Positions 30,352 to 38,341 of a stretch of DNA of 64,000 nucleotides are shown in pieces. This DNA is from Flavobacteriales bacterium (GTDB lineage Bacteria > Bacteroidota > Bacteroidia > Flavobacteriales_E > Vicingaceae), in NCBI GenBank assembly GCA_013359255.1, contig JABWCF010000003.1, positions 186,001-250,000 on the forward strand. The letters run 5' to 3'. Every line of letters starts with the position of its first letter. Positions within the stretch are counted from its first letter, which is position 1. Under the pieces are notes generated by a model. It ran no database searches. It worked only from the letters and a program-made list of their open reading frames with translations, and was not told where the DNA came from. The position numbers and the translations under genes were made by a program.

Positions 30352-31047
30352 ATGGCTTTTTTTCTTTGTATTGAAACCTCTACCATTAATTGCTCGGTTG
30401 CATTATTCGAAAACAATAACCTTATTGCCATCAAAGAAATTGCCAACGGATACCAACATGCCGAATGGCTCCATACTTTTATTCAGGAAATAATTTCTAC
30501 ACACCCTATTGAAAAGCCAGATGCTATAATAGTGGGAAAGGGACCCGGCTCGTACACCGGATTACGAATTGGGGTTGCTGCAGCTAAGGGTTTATGTTTT
30601 GCATGGAATATTCCGCTTATTGCTGCCGACTCGCTGCAAACCCTTGCTTATGCTGTTTTAAACTCAGTAAAAATTTCGGAAAACGATTTAATTTGCCCAC
30701 TTACCGATGCTCGCAGAATGGAGGTGTACACTGCATTTTATAACTCTTTCGGAGAAAGAATGACTGCCATTTCTGCAAAAATAATTTCTGAAAATTCTTT
30801 TTCCGAAGAATTGAAAAACAAGAAAATTTACTTTGTGGGTGATGCGACAGGAAAGTGCGAACCGATTTTAAGAAACAAGCATGCAAAATTTATTAACTCC
30901 TTACTACCTTCTGCAAAGTATTTAATAAATGAAGGATTAAAAAAATATACTGCCCAACAATTTGAAAACACTGCTTACTTTGAACCCTTTTATCTAAAAG
31001 AATTTGTGAGCACCATCGCTAAAAAAACATTTAAAATCGGAGAATAA
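30352..31047 (+). CDS. tsaB: tRNA threonylcarbamoyladenosine biosynthesis protein TsaB
   Basis: A 231-aa ASKHA-fold protein, non-catalytic partner of TsaD in making t6A37 on ANN-decoding tRNAs. The hallmark first strand (CIETSTINCSVALFEN) and the central GKGPGSYTGLRIGVAAAKGL are intact. Translation starts two bases after the macA-like stop, so it is in the efflux operon although it has no functional link, a common accidental neighbourhood for tsaB. Confidence 0.93.
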   Translation: MAFFLCIETSTINCSVALFENNNLIAIKEIANGYQHAEWLHTFIQEIISTHPIEKPDAIIVGKGPGSYTGLRIGVAAAKGLCFAWNIPLIAADSLQTLAYAVLNSVKISENDLICPLTDARRMEVYTAFYNSFGERMTAISAKIISENSFSEELKNKKIYFVGDATGKCEPILRNKHAKFINSLLPSAKYLINEGLKKYTAQQFENTAYFEPFYLKEFVSTIAKKTFKIGE

Positions 31048-31050
31048 AAT

Positions 31051-31548
31051 TTACTTGCATTCAGAAATTACATTGTTTTTGCTAATGGCCACTAACTTAT
31101 CTTTTTGGGGAATAGAAATCACTACAAAAGGATATGAAATAACTTCGGCTACTATGCAATTTTGACCTGGAGAGATGTAGTTGGCAAACACCGCTAGTTG
31201 AAGATCTTTCTCTACTACCTTGCTTACTTCTATAGAATACCCTCCGCTGTTTTTTTCGCCCATGGAAAGTATAACCACCATTTGGTTTGTAAAATTAACC
31301 GAAGGCATATCGGGTTGTTCAACAAAATTTGAGAATAATTTTTTCCAACCGGCTTTCATTTCTTCGCCATCTCTTATTAATAATAGGGTATCTTGTTCAA
31401 AGCCTCCGTTATTTCCTTCGGATAAGACAGAAAAAGACACTTCGGACGAATTCCCTTTACCTTGAGAATTATTTTTTTCGGAGTTTTTACAATTCGTAAA
31501 GAGTAGGGTAAATAACAAGAAAAAATAAGAAAAAATGATTCGTTTCAT
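31051..31548 (-). CDS. Lipoprotein with PrcB-like C-terminal domain
   Basis: A 165-aa lipoprotein: signal with FTNC lipobox at residue 20, a Ser/Gly/Asn-rich linker, then the PrcB C-terminal-type domain (NQMVVILSMGEKNSGGYSIEVSKVVE, YISPGQNCIVAEVISYPFVVISIP). In Treponema, PrcB belongs to a protease complex; elsewhere the domain is widespread with unknown role, so protease partnership is only a suggestion. Its stop is three bases past the convergent tsaB stop. Confidence 0.78.
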   Translation of the reverse strand: MKRIIFSYFFLLFTLLFTNCKNSEKNNSQGKGNSSEVSFSVLSEGNNGGFEQDTLLLIRDGEEMKAGWKKLFSNFVEQPDMPSVNFTNQMVVILSMGEKNSGGYSIEVSKVVEKDLQLAVFANYISPGQNCIVAEVISYPFVVISIPQKDKLVAISKNNVISECK

Positions 31549-31549
31549 T

Positions 31550-31672
31550 TTACATTAATCCCATTTTTGTTTTTACCCCTTTTTTTCCGTTGCATTTACG
31601 TCCGTTTGATCCGGCACAAGAAACAACAGCCAATGCGGCTACAAAAAGAAATACCCAAATTACTTTTTTCAT
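31550..31672 (-). CDS. Tiny (40-aa) lipoprotein, not in the ORF track
   Basis: Reading the minus strand from ATG 31672 gives a 40-residue protein with a textbook type II signal (MKKVIWVFLFVAALAVVSC, Cys at 19), followed by AGSNGRKCNGKKGVKTKMGLM and a TAA stop. The mature part is only 22 residues, basic, with one further Cys in the mature part. It is tightly placed ahead of the PrcB-like lipoprotein on the same strand (one base between stop and its start). Short lipoproteins with a KCNGKKG-like core look familiar from Bacteroidota, but I cannot name a family. Confidence 0.6.
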   Translation of the reverse strand: MKKVIWVFLFVAALAVVSCAGSNGRKCNGKKGVKTKMGLM

Positions 31673-31736
31673 TTTATTTTTTTTAGAACTGTAAAGAAAC
31701 AGAAATTATGCCACATAACAAAAAGCCTCTATACCA

Positions 31737-31768
31737 AATTAAGCCTCAACATTGATTGAGGCTTAATT
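31737..31768. terminator. Hairpin terminator downstream of sppA
   Basis: Perfect inverted repeat AATTAAGCCTCAA / TTGAGGCTTAATT, loop CATTGA. On the minus strand it sits 20 bases past the sppA stop; flanking T runs are modest. Confidence 0.65.
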
Positions 31769-31788
31769 GATATAAGTTATTCTGCCCA

Positions 31789-33570
31789 TTAATAAATTTC
31801 AAACTCTTCGGGCATTTTGGCCATAATGCCTCTTTGTTTTTTTACATTTTTAAGTTGCTTGTAATAAATATATTCTTCTCCTAAAAAATTTCTAATAAGC
31901 ACTTCTTCTCCCTGGCCGCTAAGTCCCTTCATTAATTCTTCGAAAGGATCGGGGAGCTCGGGAAATTCCTTTACCCTGTGAGCATCTAAGCCGGCCAGTT
32001 CTTTGGCTGCCAATATCGCATCGCTTAAGCCTCCAATTTCGTCAACTAATCCAATTTTAAGAGCGTCTTCTCCACTCCACACCCTACCTTGGCCAACTTC
32101 ATCTACCTGTTCCTTGGTTAAATTTCTGCCTTCGGCCACTTTGGTAATAAAATCGTCATAAATTTTTTCTACACTCATTTGAATAATGTTTTTTTCTTCG
32201 GCTGTGAGTGGACGAAAAACCGTAAGAATATCGGCATGTTTATTTGTATTTACGGTATCGGTTGTTATTCCAAGTTTGTTTTTAAACATCCCCTGCATAT
32301 TAGGAATCATTCCAAAAACACCTATGGAGCCGGTAATGGTATTTGGGCTTGCAAAAATTTTATTGGCGGCACAAGAAATATAATATCCTCCCGATGCGGC
32401 TACATCTCCCATAGATACTACCACAGGTTTAGCCTGCTTAGCAAGCACCACTTCTCTCCACATTACATCAGAAGCCAAAGCACTCCCTCCGGGTGAATTA
32501 ACACGAAGTACAATAGCTTTTACATTATCATCTAATCTGGCTTTTTTAATAGCTTCCGAAATAGTTTCAGAACCCATACTTTCCTGAACACTCTTGCCAC
32601 TAATTATATCTCCTGATGCATAAATTACAGCTATTTCAGGCTTTTTTTCTAGTTTCGTTTCCTGAAAATCGGCATGAGTGTAACGTGCAAGACTTATAAA
32701 ATTTATTTTATCTTTTTCGCTTTCGATACCCAATTTTGTACGCAATATGGCCAAATATTGATCTCTGAAACATAACTGATCTATCAGTTCATATTTTACT
32801 GCATCTTCGGCCGATTGTACCAATACGCTATCGGCTAACTGGTTTATTCGCTCTACATTTATGTTTCTTGTTTCCGATATGCCGGCCACCAAATGGTTCC
32901 AAATAGAGCCCATATACTTGCGAGTTTGTTCTTTGTTTTCGGCACTCATTTTATCAAGCATAAAGGGTTCTACCGCACTTTTAAACTTACCATGACGGAT
33001 AATTTGAGCCTCTACTTCTAATTTTTCTAATGCTCCTTTAAAAAACATACCTTGGTAGGCCAAACCTCTTAACTCCATCATGCCGGCCGGATTCAAAAAA
33101 ACAGAATCGGCAACACTTGCCAAATAATACGACTTTTGAGTGTACACCTCACTGTAGGCATATACAAACTTTCCAGAACGCTCCTTAAATTTTTTCAATG
33201 CATTTCTTATTTCTTCAACAGTTGCTATACCCGTCTCTATTCCGGTGGTTTCTATGGCTATACCTTTTATTCTGCTATCATCTTCAGCCATTTCCAAATA
33301 TTTAAGAATATCGTTTAACCCCAATTGTGGATTGGCCTGAAAAGTAGAAAAATCAAAATTTTCCAATGGATTGTTTCCAGTTCGGTCACTTATTATCTCA
33401 TCTAACTTAATGAGAAGTACCGAGTTTTCTTTTACATTTATTACTTTTCCAGACGTTCCGGCCGAACTGATTGCATAGCCGATAATGCCTATGAAAATGA
33501 TAAAAACCAAAAAAGAACTTAGTAAAATACCAACAATGGTAGCTAACACATATTTAAAAAATTGCTTCAT
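31789..33570 (-). CDS. sppA: Signal peptide peptidase SppA, 67K type
   Basis: A 593-aa inner membrane serine protease that removes leftover signal peptides from the membrane. One N-terminal transmembrane helix (LATIVGILLSSFLVFIIFIGIIGYAI) is followed by two tandem peptidase S49 domains, the long form. The catalytic Ser is in GDVAASGGYY (about residue 391). The general-base Lys lies in the N-terminal repeat near KSYYLASVADSVFLNP. Length matches the 67K class. Single gene ended by a terminator and divergent from folK. Confidence 0.95.
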   Translation of the reverse strand: MKQFFKYVLATIVGILLSSFLVFIIFIGIIGYAISSAGTSGKVINVKENSVLLIKLDEIISDRTGNNPLENFDFSTFQANPQLGLNDILKYLEMAEDDSRIKGIAIETTGIETGIATVEEIRNALKKFKERSGKFVYAYSEVYTQKSYYLASVADSVFLNPAGMMELRGLAYQGMFFKGALEKLEVEAQIIRHGKFKSAVEPFMLDKMSAENKEQTRKYMGSIWNHLVAGISETRNINVERINQLADSVLVQSAEDAVKYELIDQLCFRDQYLAILRTKLGIESEKDKINFISLARYTHADFQETKLEKKPEIAVIYASGDIISGKSVQESMGSETISEAIKKARLDDNVKAIVLRVNSPGGSALASDVMWREVVLAKQAKPVVVSMGDVAASGGYYISCAANKIFASPNTITGSIGVFGMIPNMQGMFKNKLGITTDTVNTNKHADILTVFRPLTAEEKNIIQMSVEKIYDDFITKVAEGRNLTKEQVDEVGQGRVWSGEDALKIGLVDEIGGLSDAILAAKELAGLDAHRVKEFPELPDPFEELMKGLSGQGEEVLIRNFLGEEYIYYKQLKNVKKQRGIMAKMPEEFEIY

Positions 33571-33654
33571 TTTATTTTGTTTTTTAATTATTTATTCAAA
33601 ACTACATTCATCTTTTATTAAGTTTACCGCGATTTACATTAATGGTAATTTATC

Positions 33655-34161
33655 ATGATGAGCGGAATTAAAAATATAGCTTTTATACAGTTAGGCAGCA
33701 ATTTGGGCAATCGGTTAGATTTTATAACTCTTGCCAAAGAAGAAATTGAAAAAGTAGGTATTAATATAATACAAAGCTCATCGATTTACGAAACAGATGC
33801 GTGGGGCGAAACCAACCAAGCTCCCTTTTTAAATAGCGTAATTAAGGCCGAATGTATATTTTCTCCTTTTGATTTATTAAAAAAATTATTCGAAATAGAA
33901 ATATTATTCGGAAGAAACAGAAATATAGAAAATAAATGGAATGAAAGAGTGATAGATTTAGATATTTTATTTTACAATAATGTCATAATTAAAAACAAGG
34001 AGTTAACTATCCCTCATCCTCATTTACAAAACAGAAAATTTGTACTAATACCACTGAATGAAATAGCTCCAAACTATGTTCATCCTTCATTGGGAAAAAA
34101 CATAAGCCAACTGCTATCAGAGTGTACCGATACTCTTTCCGTTAAAAAATATAACACTTAA
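33655..34161 (+). CDS. folK: 2-amino-4-hydroxy-6-hydroxymethyldihydropteridine diphosphokinase
   Basis: HPPK, 168 aa, the pyrophosphate transfer step before dihydropteroate synthase in folate synthesis. All hallmarks are present: FIQLGSNLGNR, YETDAWGETNQAPFLN, the Mg-binding RVIDLDILFY and IPHPHLQNRKFVLIPLNEIAP. Two tandem ATGs (33655, 33658) can serve as start; the second may be real. Confidence 0.96.
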   Translation: MMSGIKNIAFIQLGSNLGNRLDFITLAKEEIEKVGINIIQSSSIYETDAWGETNQAPFLNSVIKAECIFSPFDLLKKLFEIEILFGRNRNIENKWNERVIDLDILFYNNVIIKNKELTIPHPHLQNRKFVLIPLNEIAPNYVHPSLGKNISQLLSECTDTLSVKKYNT

Positions 34162-34265
34162 AGCTATTATTTTTGTCCAATTCCTGAACAAAGCAAAAGA
34201 AAAACTTTTTTTATATTCAAAACATTATTTATTATTGCAGTCTGAAAGAAAAAACCAATTAAACT

Positions 34266-35975
34266 ATGAAATCTAATAAATTAAGCACAGCAATTGTTGT
34301 AGCTATTGCCTTTTTAGGACTTACTGCTTGTAATGCCCTTAAAAAAATGGCTAAAAGAGCAAACGAAGTAAACTACAGTGTTACACCAAATCCGCTTGAG
34401 ATGCATGGCGACACCATTGTAATGAACTTAAAAGGAAGTTTCCCTACAAAATACTTCCATAAAAAAGTAAAAGGAGTGGTTACGCCTGTATATAAATACG
34501 ATGGAGGCGAAGAGAAATTTGAACCCATTACTCTTAAAGGAGAGTCGGTAGAAGGAAATGGCGTAACTATTAATTACGAAAAAGGTGGTAGCTTTTCGCA
34601 CGTTGCAAAAATTCCATATAAACCCGGAATGGGCAACGGAGAACTTACTCTTTCTTTAGAAGGTTTTTTTAAATCAAAATCAAAAATATTTGAACCCGTA
34701 AAAGTAGCAGATGGAGCCATTATTACTCCGCTTCTTGTACAAAAGCAAGATAAAGCCATTTTAGGAAAAGACGAGTTTAAGAAAACTCATCCGGTTAGCT
34801 TGTTTTCAGATATACATTACGTAGTAAACACGTCTAGCCCTGTTAATGGGGATTTAGGGAAAGATGACATTAAAAAAGTGAAAGCTGGAATTAAAACTTG
34901 GTCTAAAAACGAACGTATTAAAATTACCGAAGTATATGCTGAGGCTTACGCTTCACCGGAAGGAGAACTTTCTAAAAATGATAACTTAGCCAACGAACGT
35001 GCCGAGCATGCAACAAAATTTTGGGCTGCTGAATTAAAAGCAAGCAAAATTGAAGCCGGTCAAAATAAAGTAGGAAAAGGAGAAGACTGGAACGGGTTTA
35101 AAAATTTAATGACTGCCTCTGATATCAAGGATAAAGAGTTAATTCTTCGTGTACTTGAAATGTATGCCGATTTAGAAAAAAGAGAATTGGAAATAAAAAA
35201 TTTGGCTGCTACCTACAAAGAAGTTGCAGATAAAATTTTACCTAAACTTAGAAGATCTGAAATTTGGGTTAAAGCCGATAGCTTAAGCCGACCTGATGAG
35301 GAAATAACTTCTCTTTCCGGCAGTAATCCTTCCGCACTAACAGCCGAAGAACTCCTTTATGCTGCTACTTTAACTAATGACTTAAGCAAAAAAGAAAGTA
35401 TCTATAAATCTTTTGTTCAAGTTTATCCTAACGATTGGAGAGGACCGAACAACATAGGATTTGTACATCTATTGAATAATAAAGTAAATGACGCCAAAAC
35501 TGAGTTTGAAAAAGCTTCAAAAATTACCAAAAACGGTATAATCCTAAACAACTTAGGAGTGTGTGAAAGACTGAATGGTAATGCAAAAGCTGCCATGGAC
35601 TACTACAAACAAGCATCAGGTGCAGGACCAGAAGTAGGAGAAAATATGGGCCTAGTTTACATTATGTGGGGTGATTACCCAAATGCAGTAAGTGGTTTTG
35701 GAAGTTCACAAACTTTTAATGCGGCTTTAGCTCAATTACTTAACGGAAATCCCGATGGAGCATTAAAAACAATAGATGGCTCTAATGATAAAAGCACTGC
35801 TATGGGACATTATTTAAAAGCAGTAATTGGTGCCCGTAAAGGTGACAATAATATGGTGGTTGAAAACTTAAAAAGTGCTACCTCTAAAGATGCATCATTA
35901 AAAGAAAAAGCAAAAAAAGACATGGAATTTGCAAAATTGAAAAACAATGCTGAATTCCAAGCTGCTGTAAACTAA
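34266..35975 (+). CDS. Lipoprotein with C-terminal tetratricopeptide repeats
   Basis: A 569-aa lipoprotein (LGLTAC lipobox, Cys 22). The N-terminal half is beta-rich (NYSVTPNPLEMHGDTIVMNLKGSFP). An OmpA-like segment follows at about residues 175-270: IHYVVNTSSPVNGDLGKDDIKKV, then ITEVYAEAYASPEGELSKNDNLANERAEHATKFW in parts, which reads like the peptidoglycan-binding site with conserved Asn/Arg (NLANERA). The rest is tetratricopeptide repeats (WRGPNNIGFVHLLNNKVNDAKTEFEKA and ILNNLGVCERLNGNAKAAMDYYKQA). It could tether the outer membrane to peptidoglycan and scaffold partners. I do not recognise a named family. Confidence 0.8.
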   Translation: MKSNKLSTAIVVAIAFLGLTACNALKKMAKRANEVNYSVTPNPLEMHGDTIVMNLKGSFPTKYFHKKVKGVVTPVYKYDGGEEKFEPITLKGESVEGNGVTINYEKGGSFSHVAKIPYKPGMGNGELTLSLEGFFKSKSKIFEPVKVADGAIITPLLVQKQDKAILGKDEFKKTHPVSLFSDIHYVVNTSSPVNGDLGKDDIKKVKAGIKTWSKNERIKITEVYAEAYASPEGELSKNDNLANERAEHATKFWAAELKASKIEAGQNKVGKGEDWNGFKNLMTASDIKDKELILRVLEMYADLEKRELEIKNLAATYKEVADKILPKLRRSEIWVKADSLSRPDEEITSLSGSNPSALTAEELLYAATLTNDLSKKESIYKSFVQVYPNDWRGPNNIGFVHLLNNKVNDAKTEFEKASKITKNGIILNNLGVCERLNGNAKAAMDYYKQASGAGPEVGENMGLVYIMWGDYPNAVSGFGSSQTFNAALAQLLNGNPDGALKTIDGSNDKSTAMGHYLKAVIGARKGDNNMVVENLKSATSKDASLKEKAKKDMEFAKLKNNAEFQAAVN

Positions 35976-35983
35976 ATTAAAAT

Positions 35984-36024
35984 AAAATACACCTACTTTA
36001 AAACCTTTTGAGTAGGTGTATTTT
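35984..36024 (+). terminator. Rho-independent terminator
   Basis: Perfect stem AAAATACACCTAC / GTAGGTGTATTTT, right after the TPR lipoprotein stop. Confidence 0.85.
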
Positions 36025-36049
36025 ACTTAATCTTAAAGCACTGATAAAG

Positions 36050-36574
36050 ATGAAAAAGATTTTAGTACTAGTGTTAGCCTCATTATTTTTGGGATTTTTA
36101 CCAGCCTGCAAAAAAAGTTCGGTAAAAAAACAGTTGGTGGGGGAATGGACCGTTACAGAAATTGCTGTAAACGACCAACCCATAGAATTAACTGAAGTAA
36201 CTAATTCAGATTCTTTAGATATTACTTCCATAAGGGAAATGAATTTTTATCATTGCGAAAAAGTAGAAAAGGATAAAAAATGTGCTGGTTATATGACCGG
36301 AGTACTTAACAAATATGATGACCAGTTAAAAAACAAAGTCGTTTCCGGAATTCTTTTCCAATTTGAATACGAGATTCTAAAAAAAGACAAAATAAAGTTC
36401 ATTGTAAACTACGGGGCTCAGGATTTTTTTGGAATCAAATCAAACCTTTATAGTAAATTAACTTCAGAGTTTGAGGCTACCATTAAAGAAAGTTCTAAAT
36501 CTAAATTTATTTTTGAATTCTTAGAGGGAGAAAAAACAATAAAAATTAGCTTGGAAAAAAAAGAAAATAAGTAA
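36050..36574 (+). CDS. Small lipoprotein, lipocalin-like
   Basis: A 174-aa lipoprotein when started at ATG 36050 (MKKILVLVLASLFLGFLPACKK); the track start at 36008 lies partly in the preceding terminator and adds an unlikely N-terminus. After the lipobox, KKQLVGEWTVTEIAVN is the opening typical of the lipocalin-like small lipoproteins of Bacteroidota (GxW at the first strand). The rest is beta-rich with a C-terminal EKTIKISLEKKE. Ligand unknown. It precedes the cysteine-rich tandem array by 78 bases. Confidence 0.72.
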   Translation: MKKILVLVLASLFLGFLPACKKSSVKKQLVGEWTVTEIAVNDQPIELTEVTNSDSLDITSIREMNFYHCEKVEKDKKCAGYMTGVLNKYDDQLKNKVVSGILFQFEYEILKKDKIKFIVNYGAQDFFGIKSNLYSKLTSEFEATIKESSKSKFIFEFLEGEKTIKISLEKKENK

Positions 36575-36583
36575 TAGTACGTA

Positions 36584-36614
36584 TTTGTAAATTGTAAAAC
36601 ATCTTATACTTTAG
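36584..36614 (+). promoter_or_regulatory. Promoter for the cysteine-rich lipoprotein array
   Basis: TTTG (36584-36587), 19-base spacer, then TACTTTAG (36607-36614), a one-mismatch match to TAnnTTTG. This is the Bacteroidota -33/-7 arrangement, 38 bases before the first array gene. Copies 2 and 3 have no comparable element in front of them. Confidence 0.5.
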
Positions 36615-36651
36615 CAACCTAAATTTAAACCTAATAAAAAAACCTAAACCT

Positions 36652-36846
36652 ATGAAAAAAGTAATGTTATTTGTTGCCGTAGCTGCTTTTGCTGCTACTA
36701 CTTTCACTTCTTGTAAAAAGAATTGGACTTGCGAATGTTGTGTGGATATTCTTGGAACAAAAACTTGTTCTTCTGCCACTGCTAAACTGACAAAAAAAGA
36801 TGCAAAAGCTTGGTGCGAAAACAACAGCTATTGCAAATTAAAATAA
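36652..36846 (+). CDS. Cysteine-rich small lipoprotein, tandem copy 1
   Basis: A 64-aa precursor: signal with lipobox-like FTSC (Cys 21), then a 43-residue mature domain with six further cysteines (27, 29, 30, 39, 55, 61) arranged C-x-C-C-x8-C-x15-C-x5-C. A Lys-rich helix lies between (TKKDAKAW). All cysteines are conserved in the two neighbouring copies, which suggests three disulfides in the envelope. I do not recognise a named family. It is first in the array and has its own promoter; a 36-base hairpin follows the stop. Confidence 0.8.
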   Translation: MKKVMLFVAVAAFAATTFTSCKKNWTCECCVDILGTKTCSSATAKLTKKDAKAWCENNSYCKLK

Positions 36847-36860
36847 TTTAAAAACAATTA

Positions 36861-36896
36861 AATAAAAGCCATTTATGTATACAAATGGCTTTTATT
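36861..36896 (+). terminator. Hairpin between array copies 1 and 2
   Basis: Perfect stem AATAAAAGCCATTT / AAATGGCTTTTATT, loop ATGTATAC. It may be a partial terminator or an RNA processing/stabilising hairpin, since no promoter precedes copy 2. Confidence 0.7.
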
Positions 36897-36920
36897 TTAA
36901 CCCCCTTAATCCTAAAACTT

Positions 36921-37121
36921 ATGAAAAAAGTAATGTTATTTGTTGCCGTAGCTGCTTTTGCTGCTACTACTTTCACTTCTTGTAAAAAGAACTGGACTTG
37001 CGAATGTTGTGTAGACATTCTTGGAACTAAAACTTGTGCTGAAACAACTGCTAAAATGACTAAAAAAGATGCAAAAGTTTGGTGTGAAGATAACTCAAAC
37101 AACCTTTGCAAACTAAAATAA
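36921..37121 (+). CDS. Cysteine-rich small lipoprotein, tandem copy 2
   Basis: A 66-aa paralogue of the previous gene, started at ATG 36921 (the track start at 36885 lies within the hairpin). The first 70 or so bases are identical to copy 1; the mature part differs mostly near residues 40-62 (AETTAK, VWCEDNSNNLCK, two residues longer), yet every cysteine is kept. A 24-base leader before the ATG is nearly the same as before copy 3 but not copy 1, so copies 2 and 3 arose by a later duplication. Confidence 0.8.
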   Translation: MKKVMLFVAVAAFAATTFTSCKKNWTCECCVDILGTKTCAETTAKMTKKDAKVWCEDNSNNLCKLK

Positions 37122-37135
37122 ATTAAACCCTCAAC

Positions 37136-37161
37136 AAAAGCCGTTTACATAAAAGGCTTTT
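37136..37161 (+). terminator. Hairpin between array copies 2 and 3
   Basis: Stem AAAAGCC / GGCTTTT with loop GTTTACATAAAA followed by ATTTT, the counterpart of the hairpin after copy 1. Confidence 0.6.
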
Positions 37162-37188
37162 ATTTTAACTCCCTTAATCCTAAAACTT

Positions 37189-37383
37189 ATGAAAAAAGTA
37201 ATGTTATTTGTTACCGTAGCTGCTTTTGCTGCTACTACTTTCACTTCTTGCAAAAAGAACTGGACTTGCGAATGTTGTGTGGACTTTCTTGGAACTAAAA
37301 CTTGTTCTTCTGCTACTGCTAAAATGACTAAAAAAGATGCAAAAGCTTGGTGCGAAAACAATAGCTATTGCAAGTTAAAATAA
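37189..37383 (+). CDS. Cysteine-rich small lipoprotein, tandem copy 3
   Basis: A 64-aa third paralogue, differing from copy 1 at only a few residues (VTVAAFAA, VDFLGTK, AKMTKK). Six mature cysteines and the lipobox Cys are conserved. The identical 5' ends of all three copies suggest recent duplication or gene conversion. A terminator hairpin follows its stop, and the next gene starts just past that hairpin. Confidence 0.8.
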   Translation: MKKVMLFVTVAAFAATTFTSCKKNWTCECCVDFLGTKTCSSATAKMTKKDAKAWCENNSYCKLK

Positions 37384-37402
37384 TTTTTTAATTTATTTTA
37401 CT

Positions 37403-37427
37403 AAAGCCACACTTAATGTGTGGCTTT
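37403..37427 (+). terminator. Hairpin ahead of the MauE/DoxX-like gene
   Basis: Stem AAAGCCACAC / GTGTGGCTTT, loop TTAAT, followed by a T run that ends at the ATG of the next gene. The next gene can hardly have its own promoter here, so it depends on read-through from the array. Confidence 0.75.
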
Positions 37428-37432
37428 TTTTT

Positions 37433-38341
37433 ATGAAGTTTCTTTCTATCATACTAAAGTCTATACTCGGAATATTTTTTATATTCTCGGGTTGGCTCAA
37501 ACTGGCACCCATAGAGCCCTTTGAGTTTATTTTTGTTGATTTGGGATTTGCCAACTGGACTTTTGCCCCTATACTATCAAGACTTGTAATAGGTACCGAA
37601 TTTTTGTTAGGTGTACTATTAATCAGTCAACTCTTTCATAAAAAGACCATCATTGCCTCCTTAGGGTTAATTCTATTTTTCTCCGTTTTTTTACTCTTTC
37701 TTCTTTTCTCAAAAGGAAACGATACCGATTGTGGATGCATGGGGATTCACTATTCAATGTCGCCCATAGAAAGTTTACTTAAAAATGCTGTTATTTTATT
37801 ATTGTTAGCCTTTGTATACCACAAAGGTGTTGAAATTCATTGGAGTTTTCAGAAATATGCACTAACTCTTTTTATTATTGCATCACTCAGTATGCCGTAT
37901 ATTTTAGAAGTTCCGGATTACAATGTACCCAATCCTTATCGCGATGAAACCGGATACAAAATGAAAATAGAATTATTAGATACAGAATGGAAAAATTATT
38001 CGAAAGAATTAGGCAGTGGAAAAAAAATTATTTGTTTCTTTAGCACCGGTTGTCGCTTTTGTCGTTTAGCCGGCTACAAACTTTCTATTATACAAAAAAA
38101 TTACGGAAAGCCAATACCTGCACACTTCGTTTTTTGGTCGGAAGGAGCCAATGTAGAAGAATACTGGCATGCCAGCAAATCTTTCAAATTCCCAAACCAT
38201 ACCCTACCAACCGAAAAATTTTTTCAATTAAGTGGCAGTGAATTGCCCGCTGTTTTTTTAATAAATAATGGTGTGGTTGCAAAAAAATTACCCTTCAGAA
38301 ATTTAGAGGAGAAAGAAATAACCGATTTCTTAAATCATTGA
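37433..38341 (+). CDS. MauE/DoxX-like membrane protein fused to a thioredoxin-like CXXC domain
   Basis: A 302-aa inner membrane protein with four or five helices in residues 1-155 and the cysteine pair DTDCGCMG (C100, C102) before the third or fourth helix, the MauE/DoxX hallmark. A thioredoxin-like domain follows from about residue 175, with FFSTGCRFC (C207, C210) as active site and a possible cis-Pro in ELPAVFL (P262). MauE is needed for disulfide formation in methylamine dehydrogenase. I infer electron relay between the membrane pair and the CXXC domain. I use ATG 37433; the track start at 37418 (GTG) lies inside the terminator. It overlaps the convergent SpoU gene by 12 bases. Confidence 0.82.
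   Translation: MKFLSIILKSILGIFFIFSGWLKLAPIEPFEFIFVDLGFANWTFAPILSRLVIGTEFLLGVLLISQLFHKKTIIASLGLILFFSVFLLFLLFSKGNDTDCGCMGIHYSMSPIESLLKNAVILLLLAFVYHKGVEIHWSFQKYALTLFIIASLSMPYILEVPDYNVPNPYRDETGYKMKIELLDTEWKNYSKELGSGKKIICFFSTGCRFCRLAGYKLSIIQKNYGKPIPAHFVFWSEGANVEEYWHASKSFKFPNHTLPTEKFFQLSGSELPAVFLINNGVVAKKLPFRNLEEKEITDFLNH

Noticed and set aside
36546-37361. Minus-strand ORFs mirroring the cysteine-rich triplet
   Set aside because: Repeated only because the sense genes are repeated; no signal, motif or start context on the minus strand.
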